A stretch of 64,000 nt of DNA from Curtobacterium sp. GC_Cur_3 (GCF_026544205.1 NZ_JALNUI010000018.1:22388-86387); one strand, 5' to 3'. Shown: positions 48,212-56,995, numbered from the stretch's first letter. The notes: a model not told the origin generated them from the letters alone. Numbers and translations are program-made.

Positions 48212-49213
48212 ATGAAGAAGCTCATCAACGACCCGCACGACGTCGTCACCGAGACCGTCCGCGGGTTCGCCGCAGCCCACGCCGGCCACGTCGTGCTGGT
48301 CGAGGACCCGGTCCACCTGCACCGCGCGGACGCCCCGGTGGCGGGCAAGGTCGCCCTGGTGAGCGGCGGTGGCAGCGGGCACGAGCCCCTGCACGCCGGC
48401 TTCCTCGGGTTCGGCATGCTCGACGCCGCCGTCCCCGGGCCGATGTTCACGAGCCCCACGCCGGACCCGGTGGTCGCGGCGACGAAGGCCGTCGACGGCG
48501 GCGCCGGCGTGCTGCACATCGTGAAGAACTACACGGGCGACGTCCTGAACTTCGAGACCGCGGCCGAGCTCGCCGAGATGGACGGCATCCGCGTGGAGAC
48601 CGTCGTGGTCGACGACGACGTGGCCGTGCAGGACTCGCTCTACACGGCCGGTCGGCGCGGGGTCGCCGGGACGGTCGTCGTGGAGAAGTGTGCCGGTGCC
48701 GCTGCGCAGCGCGGTGACGACCTCGACGGGGTCGCGGCCGTGGCACGCCACGTGAACGACGTCACGCGGTCGATGGGCCTGGCGCTCGCACCGGGGACCG
48801 TCCCGCACGCGGGGGAGCCGTCCTTCACGCTGGCCGACGACGAGGTCGAGCTCGGCATCGGGATCCACGGGGAGCCCGGTCGGGAGCGCATCGCGATGGC
48901 GCCGGCCGACGAGCTCGTCGACCGGGTCCTCGAGCCCGTCCTCACCGACCTGGACCTGCCGGCCGGCTCCCGCCTGCTGCTGTTCGTGAACGGCATGGGC
49001 GGCACGCCGCTCTCCGAGCTCTACATCGCCTACCGACGCGCCGCCGAGGTGCTCTCCGATCGTGGCCACGAGGTCGCGCGTAGCCTGGTCGGCAACTACG
49101 TCACGTCCCTCGAGATGCAGGGCTTCTCGATCACCGTCACGGTGCTCGACGACGACCTGCTCACCCTCTGGGACGCTCCGGTGGAGACCCCGGCACTGCG
49201 CTGGGGTCGCTGA
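48212..49213 (+). CDS. dhaK: PTS-dependent dihydroxyacetone kinase, substrate subunit DhaK
   Basis: A 333-residue subunit that binds dihydroxyacetone covalently. [20 protein letters not shown] forms the substrate pocket, [14 protein letters not shown] is conserved, and His219 in [12 protein letters not shown] is the expected hemiaminal-forming residue. Length matches E. coli DhaK. First gene of dhaK-dhaL-dhaM. ATG 48212 follows GAGGAG. Confidence 0.95.
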   Translation: MKKLINDPHDVVTETVRGFAAAHAGHVVLVEDPVHLHRADAPVAGKVALVSGGGSGHEPLHAGFLGFGMLDAAVPGPMFTSPTPDPVVAATKAVDGGAGVLHIVKNYTGDVLNFETAAELAEMDGIRVETVVVDDDVAVQDSLYTAGRRGVAGTVVVEKCAGAAAQRGDDLDGVAAVARHVNDVTRSMGLALAPGTVPHAGEPSFTLADDEVELGIGIHGEPGRERIAMAPADELVDRVLEPVLTDLDLPAGSRLLLFVNGMGGTPLSELYIAYRRAAEVLSDRGHEVARSLVGNYVTSLEMQGFSITVTVLDDDLLTLWDAPVETPALRWGR

Positions 49214-49302
49214 CACCCGACCGGCCGGCACCACCGGCCGCCGAACCGGCCACGCCCGGCCCGCACGCAGGGCCGAGCGAGGCCCCGCAGGAAGGAACGA
49301 CA

Positions 49303-49929
49303 TTGGCGCTCGACACCGCATGGGCCACCGACTGGGTCCGACGCACCGCCGCGACGATCGACGAGCACCGGGCCGAGCTCGTCACGCTCGATCGGGAGAT
49401 CGGCGACGGTGACCACGGCGAGAACCTCGACCGCGGGTTCCGTGCCGTGCTCGAGGCCGTCGAGTCCGGCACCTTCGACACCCCCGGCGCCGTCTTCAAG
49501 ACCGTCGCGACGAAGCTCATCTCCACGGTGGGCGGTGCCGCCGGCCCGCTGTTCGGCACCGCGTACCTCAAGGCCGCGCAGGCAGCGGGCGACGCCACCG
49601 AGCTCGACGCCGAGACGCTCGTACAGGTGCTCGCCGCGGCCCGCGACGGCGTCGTCTCCCGCGGCAAGGCCGCGGTCGGCGACAAGACGATGATCGACGC
49701 CTGGACCCCTGCGGTCGACGCCGCCACCACCGCGGCGCAGGCGGGGGAGTCCCCGGAGCGCGTCCTCGAGGCCGCGGCCGACGCCGCACGCACCGGGGCC
49801 GAGTCCACCGAGCCGCTCGTCGCACGCAAGGGCCGCGCGAGCTACCTCGGCGAACGCGCCGTCGGGCACCGGGACCCCGGCGCGCAGTCGACGGCCTACA
49901 TCCTGCGCGCCGCGGTGGACGCGGCGTGA
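49303..49929 (+). CDS. dhaL: Dihydroxyacetone kinase ADP-binding subunit DhaL
   Basis: A 208-residue helical subunit that carries ADP as a bound cofactor and passes phosphate to dihydroxyacetone on DhaK. The Mg-binding cluster LDREIGDGDHGENLDRGF and GGAAGPLFGTAYL are intact. Start is TTG 49303 after AAGGAA. Its end overlaps dhaM by four bases (GTGA). Confidence 0.94.
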   Translation: MALDTAWATDWVRRTAATIDEHRAELVTLDREIGDGDHGENLDRGFRAVLEAVESGTFDTPGAVFKTVATKLISTVGGAAGPLFGTAYLKAAQAAGDATELDAETLVQVLAAARDGVVSRGKAAVGDKTMIDAWTPAVDAATTAAQAGESPERVLEAAADAARTGAESTEPLVARKGRASYLGERAVGHRDPGAQSTAYILRAAVDAA

Positions 49930-50651
49930 GCGTCGGCATCCTGGTCGTCTCGCACAGCGCGGCGATCGCCTCCGGCACGGTCGAGCTCGCCCGGCAGATG
50001 GCCGCGGACGTCCAGCTCGTCGCCGCGGGCGGCACCGACGACGGCGGGATCGGCACGTCCTTCGAGGCCATCACCGCCGGCATCGAGGAGCTCGCCACCG
50101 CCGACGCGGTCGTCGTCCTGTGTGACCTCGGGTCCGCCTACCTGACCACCGACACCGCGCTCGACTTCCTCGACGACGACCTCCGCGCACGGGTGCACGT
50201 GTCCGACGCCCCCGTCGTCGAGGGCACTGTCGCCGCGGCGGTCGCCGCCCAGACCGGAGGCGACGTCGACGCGGTGCTCGCAGCCGCCCGCTCGGCCGCA
50301 GCGTCCGAGGCGGACGCTGGGGGAGCCTCCCGTCCGTCGGACGGTGACCAGCCTGGAGGCCCGGTGCCGGACAGCGGAGCCGGCCCCGCTGACGACGTGG
50401 CCGCGTCCACCACCGTGCAGCTGGTCAACGAGACCGGTCTGCATGCCCGCCCCGCGGCGGAGTTCGTGAAGACGGCCGCGAAGTACGACGCCACCGTCCG
50501 GGTGAACGGCGTCGACGCGAAGAGCCTGCTCGGGATCATGGCGCTCGCCCTGCCGAAGGGCGCGACCGTGTCGATCGAGGCGACGGGCGACGACGCCCAG
50601 GACGCCGTCGACGCGCTCGAGGCCCTGGTCCGGTCCGGCTTCGGCGAGTGA
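49926..50651 (+). CDS. dhaM: Dihydroxyacetone kinase phosphodonor DhaM fused to HPr
   Basis: A 241-residue fusion. Residues 1-~125 are the EIIA-mannose-like domain with its phosphorylated His10 (LVVSHS). Residues ~158-241 are an HPr domain with His173 in TGLHARPAAEF and KSLLGIMALALPKG. Phosphate would pass EI to HPr to EIIA to DhaL-ADP; no EI gene is in the window. The linker (~130-150) contains GGASRPSDGDQPGGPVP, whose DNA (50323-50370) matches an intergenic repeat (see findings). Confidence 0.93.
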   Translation: MSVGILVVSHSAAIASGTVELARQMAADVQLVAAGGTDDGGIGTSFEAITAGIEELATADAVVVLCDLGSAYLTTDTALDFLDDDLRARVHVSDAPVVEGTVAAAVAAQTGGDVDAVLAAARSAAASEADAGGASRPSDGDQPGGPVPDSGAGPADDVAASTTVQLVNETGLHARPAAEFVKTAAKYDATVRVNGVDAKSLLGIMALALPKGATVSIEATGDDAQDAVDALEALVRSGFGE

Positions 50652-50706
50652 GCCCGACGAGCCACTGAGTCCGACCCGCCACTGAGCGCTCGCGTCGCCG
50701 CGGTCG

Positions 50707-51270
50707 TCAGCCCCTGATGCTGACGGTCGCGGCGACGTCCACGTCCGAGGGGCCGCCGACCGCCCCGGCCGTGGCGAACAGGACGGCGCCGAACACCGCG
50801 CTCCAGAACGTCCTGGCGTCCCGCGCGACACCGCGCTCGCTCGTCCAGCCGTGGTCCGCGACGACCCGCTCGAGGTAGCGCTCCGACTGGCGGAACAGCA
50901 CGGCGAGCAGGGTGCTCGTACGCTCCCGCAGGGCGTCGTCGTCCTGCGCCAGCCCGAGGGCCGTGACCAGCAGGCCCGTCGACGGCATCGCGAGGGCGGT
51001 GCGGGCGAGGACGTCGCGGAAGCCCTCGGACGTCGACGCCCGTCGGCCCGCCGACTGCAGCCGGGTGGTGTCGCGGAGGAACCGGACGAAGGCGGCGTCC
51101 ACCACGAGCCGGTCCTTGGAGCCGAAGTGGTGCGTGATCTGGTTGGGGTAGACCCCGGCTGCCCGCGCGACCTCGCTGACCGTCAGGGTGCGGGGGTTCC
51201 GGTCGGCGAGGAGGTCCGCCGCTGCCTGCAGGATCCGAGCGCGGGTCGCCGTGCCACGAGGGGTTGCCAT
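50707..51270 (-). CDS. TetR-family transcriptional regulator
   Basis: A 187-residue repressor-type protein. The N-terminal helix-turn-helix is RARILQAAADLLADRNPRT then VSEVARAAGVYPNQITHHFGSK. The ligand domain is not assignable. It is divergent from the beta-ketoacyl synthase gene with 30 bases between start codons; TACAAT lies six bases before its ATG. It presumably represses both itself and the synthase through the palindromes in the gap. Confidence 0.9.
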   Translation of the reverse strand: MATPRGTATRARILQAAADLLADRNPRTLTVSEVARAAGVYPNQITHHFGSKDRLVVDAAFVRFLRDTTRLQSAGRRASTSEGFRDVLARTALAMPSTGLLVTALGLAQDDDALRERTSTLLAVLFRQSERYLERVVADHGWTSERGVARDARTFWSAVFGAVLFATAGAVGGPSDVDVAATVSIRG

Positions 51271-51276
51271 GGCTGA

Positions 51277-51313
51277 ATTGTACGTGGTACAACTCGACTT
51301 GTGCAGCATACAA
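51277..51313. promoter_or_regulatory. TetR-type twin operators over both -10 boxes
   Basis: TTGTAC-GTG-GTACAA (51278-51292) is a perfect palindrome. Its left arm contains TACAAT on the minus strand (tetR -10) and its right arm TACAAC on the plus strand (synthase -10). A second, weaker copy, TTGTGCAGCATACAA (51299-51313), is centred 21 bases away, two helical turns. Confidence 0.65.
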
Positions 51314-52557
51314 ACAGCGACAGCAGCGACATCGTCATCACCGGGTACGGCGCGGTCTCGCCGTTCGGGCACGGGGTCGACCCGCTCTGGGACGCTCTGG
51401 TGGCCGGTCGATCCGGCGTGCACGAGCTCGACCGCGACGGCGAGCTGTGGGCCCGCGTGCCGATCCGCATCGGCGCCGACGCCGCCCTCGACGCCGAGGG
51501 GGCGCTCGGACGGGTCCGCGCCGCCCGGCTCGACCGCAGCCAGCAGCTGGCACTCGTCGCGTCGGGGGAGGCCTGGGCGGACGCCGGGTTCGCCGGTGCC
51601 GCGACCGGGCTCGACCCGGAGCGGCTCGCCGTCGTGGTGGGGACGGGGATCGGCGGCATCGAGACCCTGCTGGACGCGCACGACGAGCTCGGTCGCAGCG
51701 GGGCCCGCCGGGTGTCGCCGCGCACGGTGCCGATGCTCATGGCGAACGGGACCGCTGCGCAGATCAGCATCGAGGTCGACGCCCGGGCGGGGGCGTACAC
51801 GACGGTGTCGGCGTGTGCGTCGGGCGCCGAGGCGATCGCGATGGGTGCCCGACTCATCCGCTCCGGGGAGGCCGACGTCGTCATCGCCGGGGGCACGGAG
51901 GCGGCGGTCACCCCGGTGACGATGGCCGCGTTCGCCCAGTCCCAGGCACTGGCGAAGCCGGAGGGCGAGGACCCGACGACGCTCTCGCGGCCGTTCGACC
52001 GCAGCCGCCGCGGGTTCGTGCTCGGCGAGGGCGCCGGGATCGTCGTGCTCGAACGGGCCGACCACGCCGCTGCCCGTCGCGCCCGCGTGCACGCTCGGCT
52101 CGCCGGGTGGGGCATCACCTCGGACGCGTTCCACATCACCGCGCCGCGCGCCGACGGCTCCGGGCAGGGGCGGGCGATGACGCAGGCGCTCCGGATGGCC
52201 GGGCTCACCGGCGCGGACGTCGACCACGTGGACGCCCACGCGACGAGCACCCCGCTCGGTGACGCGAGCGAGGCCGCCGCGATCGCCCGGGTCGTCGGCC
52301 GTGGCGCCGTCGTCACCGCTCCGAAGAGCGCGATCGGGCACATGTTCGGCGCGGCCGGGGCGGTCGAGACGATCCTGACCGTGAAGGCGCTCGAGACCGG
52401 GATCGTGCCGGCGACGCTGAACCTGGAGCACCTCGACCCGGCGATCGACCTCGACGTCGTGTCCGGTGCCGCACGTCAGGTGTCGCTCCGTGCGGCGCTG
52501 AACAACTCGTTCGGCTTCGGCGGGCAGAACGCGTCGTTGGCGCTGCTCGCGGTGTGA
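51301..52557 (+). CDS. Beta-ketoacyl-ACP synthase, FabF-like
   Basis: A 418-residue condensing enzyme with the full Cys-His-His triad: Cys172 (VSACASGAEAI), His313 (DAHATSTPLGD) and His347 (IGHMFGAAGA). NNSFGFGGQNASL closes the fold. It should elongate acyl-ACP by two carbons from malonyl-ACP. No other fatty-acid gene is adjacent, so this is a stand-alone synthase under its own TetR. GTG 51301 coincides with the expected transcript start, so it is leaderless. Confidence 0.92.
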   Translation: MQHTNSDSSDIVITGYGAVSPFGHGVDPLWDALVAGRSGVHELDRDGELWARVPIRIGADAALDAEGALGRVRAARLDRSQQLALVASGEAWADAGFAGAATGLDPERLAVVVGTGIGGIETLLDAHDELGRSGARRVSPRTVPMLMANGTAAQISIEVDARAGAYTTVSACASGAEAIAMGARLIRSGEADVVIAGGTEAAVTPVTMAAFAQSQALAKPEGEDPTTLSRPFDRSRRGFVLGEGAGIVVLERADHAAARRARVHARLAGWGITSDAFHITAPRADGSGQGRAMTQALRMAGLTGADVDHVDAHATSTPLGDASEAAAIARVVGRGAVVTAPKSAIGHMFGAAGAVETILTVKALETGIVPATLNLEHLDPAIDLDVVSGAARQVSLRAALNNSFGFGGQNASLALLAV

Positions 52558-52614
52558 GCGGTCCGGTCGTTCGGCCTGCTCGGCCTGCTCGGCCTGCTCG
52601 CGGTGTGAGCGGTG
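52543..52614 (+). repeat. Small duplication at the end of the synthase gene
   Basis: The 3' end CTGCTCGCGGTGTGAGCGGT (from 52543) recurs about 52 bases downstream, after three copies of CGGCCTGCT. It looks like slippage or tandem duplication around the stop codon. Confidence 0.6.
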
Positions 52615-52621
52615 TGCGCGG

Positions 52622-53455
52622 TCAGCGCGGCGCGAAGTCCTGCAGCCCGGTGACCCGCAGCAGGTCGAGCGTCGTCGCCGCCTCGGAGCCGGGCACCACC
52701 GTGTAGACGACGATCCGCAGGTCCCCGCCCGGGACGGTCATCACGTCGCAGTCGACCTCGATCGGCCCGGCCGCGGTGTGGACCGTCTTCCGGCTCGCCC
52801 GGTGCTCCGCGACCCGGGCCGTGTCCCAGCGGCGGGCGAACTCGGGGGACTCGGCGCGGAGCCGTGCGACCAGGTCGGCGAGCGCGCGGTCGCCCGGGTA
52901 CCGCCCGTACGCGGTGCGGAGGTCGGCCACGAGGTCGCTGGAGAACTCCTCGGCGTGCTCGTCGTCGTAGTCCACGTTGTGCTGCCCGACCATGAAGTGC
53001 CGCCAGACGAGGTTGCGCTCGAGCCCGACCAGGCGCTCCGGGTCGCCGTTCATCGCCGCCCAGAGGTCGTTCCACAGCAGGATGTCGTGCGTCGCCGTGA
53101 ACACCGCGAGCGGGACGTCCCCGAGCCGATCGACGATCCGCTGCACGCCAGGGGTGATGTGTCGCGGGACGACGTTCCGCGACGGTGGTGCGGCGTCCGC
53201 GACCCGGAACAGGTGGTCCCGCTCCTCGGTGGTCAGGCGCAGCGCGGTCGCGAGGGCGCCGAGCAGCTGCGGCGACGGGTTGACCGACCGACCCTGCTCG
53301 AGCCGGACGACGTAGTCGACGCTCACCCCCGCGAGCGCGGCGAGTTCCTCGCGTCGGAGCCCGGGCGTCCGGCGTCCGGCACCGGCGGGCAGCCCGACCT
53401 CCTCCGGTCGGACCCGGTCCCGCCACGACCGCAGCACGTTCGCGAACTCGCTCAT
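52622..53455 (-). CDS. XRE-family regulator with MmyB-like ligand domain
   Basis: A 277-residue regulator. An N-terminal XRE helix-turn-helix (LRREELAALAGVSVDYVVRLEQGR, residues ~33-56) is followed by a MmyB-like PAS-type ligand-binding domain (HDILLWNDLWAAMNGDPERL; NVDYDDEHAEEFSSDLVADL). Relatives in actinobacteria usually control a divergent oxidoreductase, and here an SDR gene faces it 101 bases away. ATG 53455 is the first Met of the conserved part. Confidence 0.92.
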   Translation of the reverse strand: MSEFANVLRSWRDRVRPEEVGLPAGAGRRTPGLRREELAALAGVSVDYVVRLEQGRSVNPSPQLLGALATALRLTTEERDHLFRVADAAPPSRNVVPRHITPGVQRIVDRLGDVPLAVFTATHDILLWNDLWAAMNGDPERLVGLERNLVWRHFMVGQHNVDYDDEHAEEFSSDLVADLRTAYGRYPGDRALADLVARLRAESPEFARRWDTARVAEHRASRKTVHTAAGPIEVDCDVMTVPGGDLRIVVYTVVPGSEAATTLDLLRVTGLQDFAPR

Positions 53456-53556
53456 GCCCTCATCCTCGCCTGTCCCGGGCCGCCCGGGGTGGTACTCGGA
53501 GTCCCACCGTCGAACGGCACCTGGGAGTCCTGTGGCCGAGGGGACAGGCTGGGCAC

Positions 53557-54237
53557 ATGACCACCACACTCATCACCGGGGCCAACCGCAGCCTCGGACT
53601 CGAGACCGTCCGCCGCCTGACCGAGGCCGGCCACACCGTGTACGCAGGCATGCGCGACCCGTCCACCGGCGACGACGCCCGCGCCCTCGGAGCCCACGTC
53701 GTCCAGCTCGACGTCACCGACCAGTCAAGTGTCGACAGCGCGATCGCGTCGATCCCCGAGCTCGACGTGCTCGTGAACAACGCCGGGGTGCTCGGCGCCT
53801 CGTTCGGCGTCGACGACCTCGACGCAGCCGTCATGACCGGCGTGCTCGACACGAACGTCGTCGGCATCGTCCGTGTCACCCAGGCCGCACTCCCGCTGCT
53901 GCAGGCGTCGTCGAACCCAGTCGTCGTGAACGTCGCCTCCGGGGTCGGCTTCACCCGCTGGCTCTCGACGCCCGGGCACGACGAGTACCCCGTGCCGTCG
54001 ATCCCGTACGCCGCGTCGAAGGCCGCGGTGATCGCCCTCACCGTGCAGTACGCCAAGAACCTGCCGACGTTCCGGGTGAACGCGAGCGACCCCGGCTACA
54101 CGGCGACGGAGTTCAACGGCTTCGGCGGGCACCAGACGATCACCGAGGGCACGGACGCCACGGTCATGCTCGCCACGCTCGGTGCCGACGGCCCGACGGG
54201 CGAGTTCCACGACCGGCGCGGTCGCATCGAGTACTGA
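53557..54237 (+). CDS. Short-chain dehydrogenase/reductase
   Basis: A 226-residue classical SDR. Nucleotide loop TLITGANRSLGLETVRRL, LVNNAGVLGA, catalytic Ser in VNVASGVGF and YAASKAAV with Tyr/Lys. The loop suggests NAD(P)H use; the substrate is unknown. It faces the MmyB-like regulator and is likely its target. The gene is followed by a strong hairpin. Confidence 0.92.
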   Translation: MTTTLITGANRSLGLETVRRLTEAGHTVYAGMRDPSTGDDARALGAHVVQLDVTDQSSVDSAIASIPELDVLVNNAGVLGASFGVDDLDAAVMTGVLDTNVVGIVRVTQAALPLLQASSNPVVVNVASGVGFTRWLSTPGHDEYPVPSIPYAASKAAVIALTVQYAKNLPTFRVNASDPGYTATEFNGFGGHQTITEGTDATVMLATLGADGPTGEFHDRRGRIEY

Positions 54238-54288
54238 CGCGGACGGTCGGTTCCGTCCTGGTACCGGCGTCCCTGACGCCACCACATG

Positions 54289-54334
54289 ACGGATGGGAGG
54301 CCCGGTGCCAGCTGGCACCGGGCCTCCCGTCCGT
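54289..54334. terminator. SDR/copC bidirectional terminator
   Basis: A 23-bp continuous palindrome (54289-54311 with 54312-54334, one G-U). Its core GGAGGCCCGGTGCC is the same as in the trpD/glpK terminator, and it contains GCCTCCCGTCCG. Confidence 0.8.
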
Positions 54335-54374
54335 CGTGGTGGTGCGTCGGTCGTCGTCGGGTCGACCGGGTGGG

Positions 54375-55004
54375 TCAGCCTTCGGCGGGCGCGCGGCGGC
54401 GGCGCGCCACCGCCAGGACCGCGACCAGGCCGGCGACGAGGACGGCGCCAGCGCCGAGCCAGAGTGCGGCTCCACCGGCGCCGGAACCGGCGTCGCCCGC
54501 TGCCGGGGTGGCGGAGCGGGTCAGCTCGACCGTCGCGCTGGTCTCGGTGGGCTCGTCGGCGGGCGCGGTCGGCGTCGCCGAGGCGGACGGTCCCTGCGTC
54601 GGGGCGGGGAGCGCGACCGTGAAGCCGAGTTCGCCGGTGACCGGGTGGCCGTCGGGGGAGACGTAGCGCCAGAGGACCGTGTACGTGCCGTCTGCCAGGT
54701 CGACGGTGCGGGACATCGTCGTGCCGTCGACGGTGACGTCGCCCGAAGCCCGGTCGGTGCCGGCGGCGTCGCGGACCTCGATGCGGAGCCCGGCGTCGAG
54801 ACCGGTGAGCGGCGCCTCGGAGAACGTCAGGGCGACGTGGTCGATCGGCGTCGTGATCGTCTGCCCGTCGGTCGGGTCACTCGACACCAGAGCCGAGTGC
54901 GCCTGGGCCGGTGCGGCCGAGGCCAGGCCGACGAGACCGGTCAGGGCGACGACGATCGCGACGAGGGACATCCGGGCGCTGCGACGGATCGCGGTGGAGG
55001 ACAT
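54375..55004 (-). CDS. CopC-domain copper-binding protein, membrane-anchored
   Basis: A 209-residue exported copper protein. The signal peptide ends PAQA, leaving His as residue 1 of the mature protein (HSALVSSDPTDGQ), the usual Cu(II) ligand; DGHPVTGE carries the other His. After the ~95-residue CopC domain comes a Thr/Ala/Pro stalk, one helix (~175-197) and a basic end. The partner CopD or YcnJ part is not adjacent. It probably takes part in copper handling at the cell surface. Confidence 0.9.
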   Translation of the reverse strand: MSSTAIRRSARMSLVAIVVALTGLVGLASAAPAQAHSALVSSDPTDGQTITTPIDHVALTFSEAPLTGLDAGLRIEVRDAAGTDRASGDVTVDGTTMSRTVDLADGTYTVLWRYVSPDGHPVTGELGFTVALPAPTQGPSASATPTAPADEPTETSATVELTRSATPAAGDAGSGAGGAALWLGAGAVLVAGLVAVLAVARRRRAPAEG

Positions 55005-55021
55005 CCGGCGATCCTACGAGA

Positions 55022-55079
55022 GGTCGTCTGACCGGTCGGTCGTCTGACGGGTCGGTCGTCTGACCGGGCGGTCGTCTCA
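55022..55079. repeat. 16-base tandem repeat, 3.6 copies
   Basis: GGTCGTCTGACCGGTC at 55022, with near copies at 55038 and 55054 and a partial at 55070. It lies between copC (minus) and the alcohol dehydrogenase (plus). Confidence 0.8.
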
Positions 55080-55109
55080 GGGAAGTCCGCCTGCTGGCAG
55101 GATGACGGG

Positions 55110-56144
55110 ATGCGCGCAGTCATGTACCGGGACTTCGGGGACACCCCGCAGATCGTCGACGTCGAGCGGCCGGTGTGCCCGCCACACGGCGTGGTGGTGC
55201 GTGTCGCCGCGACCGGTGTCTGCCGGAGCGACTGGCACGCCTGGCGTGGTCACGACGACTCCGTGACGCTGCCGCACGTCCCGGGGCACGAGTTCGCCGG
55301 CGTCGTCGTCGAGACCGGGTCCGACGTGGTGGACCACCGGGTCGGGGACCGCGTCACCGCTCCCTTCGTCTTCGCGTGCGGGGCGTGTGACGAGTGCCTC
55401 GCCGGAGCGACCCAGGTGTGCACGCGCCAGCAGCAGCCCGGCTTCACGCTGCCCGGGTCGTTCGCCGAGGAGCTCGTCGTGCCGCAGGCCGACGTCAACC
55501 TCGTGACGCTGCCCGACGGCATCGGGTTCGCCGAGGCCGCGGCGCTCGGCTGCCGCTTCGGCACGGCGTACCACGCCCTGCACGCCCGGGGCCGGCTCCG
55601 GGCGGGGGAGCACGTCGCCGTGTTCGGGTGCGGCGGTGTCGGGTTGTCGACGGTCATCGTCGCGGTCGCCGCCGGGGCGCACGTGGTCGCCGTGGACGTC
55701 TCGCCCGCCGCGCTCGAGCGGGCAGCAGCACTCGGCGCGGAGACCGTCACGTCCGGACTCGACGCCGTCGACGAGGTCCGACGGCGCACGGACGGGGGAG
55801 CGCACGTGTCCGTGGACGCCTTTGGAAGCCGTGCGACCTCGGTCGCCGCGGTCGAGTCGCTCCGGCCGCGCGGACGCCATGTACAGGTCGGCCTGCTCCT
55901 CGGCGACGAGGCGGCGCCAGCGATCCCGATGGGGCGGGTGATCGGCGAGGAGCTCGAGCTGCGCGGCAGTCACGGCATCGCCGTGGGGGAGTACGCCGCC
56001 ATGCTCGACGACGTCGTGGCCGGTCGGCTGCGACCGGACGCCACGATCGGTCGGACGATCGGGTTCGACGACCTGCCCGATGCGCTGGTCGCGATGGACC
56101 TGCCAGCCACCGGGTCGGGCATGACCGTCGCGGTGTTCGGGTGA
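55110..56144 (+). CDS. Zinc-dependent alcohol dehydrogenase
   Basis: A 344-residue medium-chain dehydrogenase. Catalytic zinc ligands are Cys in GVCRSDWHAW and His in PHVPGHEFAGVV; the structural-zinc lobe is CGACDECLAGATQVC. The cofactor loop VFGCGGVGLS and VVAVDVSPA suggest NAD(H). The substrate is unknown. Its stop overlaps the next gene's GTG by four bases, so the pair is coupled. Confidence 0.92.
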   Translation: MRAVMYRDFGDTPQIVDVERPVCPPHGVVVRVAATGVCRSDWHAWRGHDDSVTLPHVPGHEFAGVVVETGSDVVDHRVGDRVTAPFVFACGACDECLAGATQVCTRQQQPGFTLPGSFAEELVVPQADVNLVTLPDGIGFAEAAALGCRFGTAYHALHARGRLRAGEHVAVFGCGGVGLSTVIVAVAAGAHVVAVDVSPAALERAAALGAETVTSGLDAVDEVRRRTDGGAHVSVDAFGSRATSVAAVESLRPRGRHVQVGLLLGDEAAPAIPMGRVIGEELELRGSHGIAVGEYAAMLDDVVAGRLRPDATIGRTIGFDDLPDALVAMDLPATGSGMTVAVFG

Positions 56145-56995
56145 CCGGAGGCGGGCGGACGCGGATCGAGCTCGGCCGTCGTGAGGACCTCGGCGCCGAC
56201 TGCGCGAACTGCTTCGGCCTGTGCTGCGTCGCCCTCGCCTTCACCAAGTCCGCCGACTTCCCGTTCGACAAGGACGCGGGGGAGCCCTGCACGAACCTCG
56301 ACGGCGTCGACGGGTGCCGCATCCACCCGCACCTGCGCGACCGCGGCTTCAAGGGCTGCACGGTCTTCGACTGCTTCGGTGCGGGGCAGAAGGTGTCGCG
56401 GCAGACGTTCGCCGGACGCTCGTGGCGCGACGACGACGACACCCGCGCGGCGATGTTCGGGACGTTCCCGATCGTCCGTCGGCTGCACGAACTGCTGTGG
56501 TACCTCGACGAGGCGATCGACCTCGTCACGGGTGCCGTCGACCCCGCTCCGTGGGTGGCGACGTTCGAGCACGTCCGGGTGCTGAGCGACGGGACGCCGT
56601 CGGCACTGGCCGAGCTCGACGTCGACGCCGAGTACGACGCCGCCCGTCCGCTGCTCGTCCGCGCGAGCGACATCGCCCGGCGCGACGTCGTCACCACCCG
56701 GCAGCCGCGGTCCCAGCGGAGCCTCGAGCCCGGCGCCGACCTGATGGGCGCACAGCTCCGCGGACGGGACCTCAGCGGGCTGACACTCCGGGGGAGCACC
56801 GCCATCGCCGCCGACCTCCGCGATGCACGGCTGCACCGCTGCGACCTGCTCGGGGTGGACCTGCGCGACGCCGACCTGTCCGGCGCGGACCTGACGGGTG
56901 CGGTCTACCTGACCCAGATGCAGGTGAACAGCGCGCAGGGTGATGCCGCGACAGTCCTGCCGACGGGGTTCGAGCGGCCGTCGCACTGGGCCTGA
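56141..56995 (+). CDS. YkgJ-type Cys-cluster plus pentapeptide-repeat protein
   Basis: A 284-residue two-part protein. The N-terminal ~90 residues carry a Cys cluster, DCANCFGLCC, then PCTNL, DGCRIHPHL and GCTVFDCFGAGQ, as in YkgJ-like metal-chelating proteins. From ~195 to ~265 there are pentapeptide repeats (ADLMGAQLRGRDLSGLTLRG, LRDADLSGADLTGAVYL) that form a right-handed beta-helix. The role is unknown. GTG 56141 overlaps the alcohol dehydrogenase stop by four bases. Confidence 0.88.
   Translation: MTGGGRTRIELGRREDLGADCANCFGLCCVALAFTKSADFPFDKDAGEPCTNLDGVDGCRIHPHLRDRGFKGCTVFDCFGAGQKVSRQTFAGRSWRDDDDTRAAMFGTFPIVRRLHELLWYLDEAIDLVTGAVDPAPWVATFEHVRVLSDGTPSALAELDVDAEYDAARPLLVRASDIARRDVVTTRQPRSQRSLEPGADLMGAQLRGRDLSGLTLRGSTAIAADLRDARLHRCDLLGVDLRDADLSGADLTGAVYLTQMQVNSAQGDAATVLPTGFERPSHWA

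Noticed and set aside
53456..53556. CCTGTCCC/GGGACAGG half-sites in the regulator/SDR gap
   Set aside because: The 8-base arms are ~70 bases apart and no second copy supports an operator.
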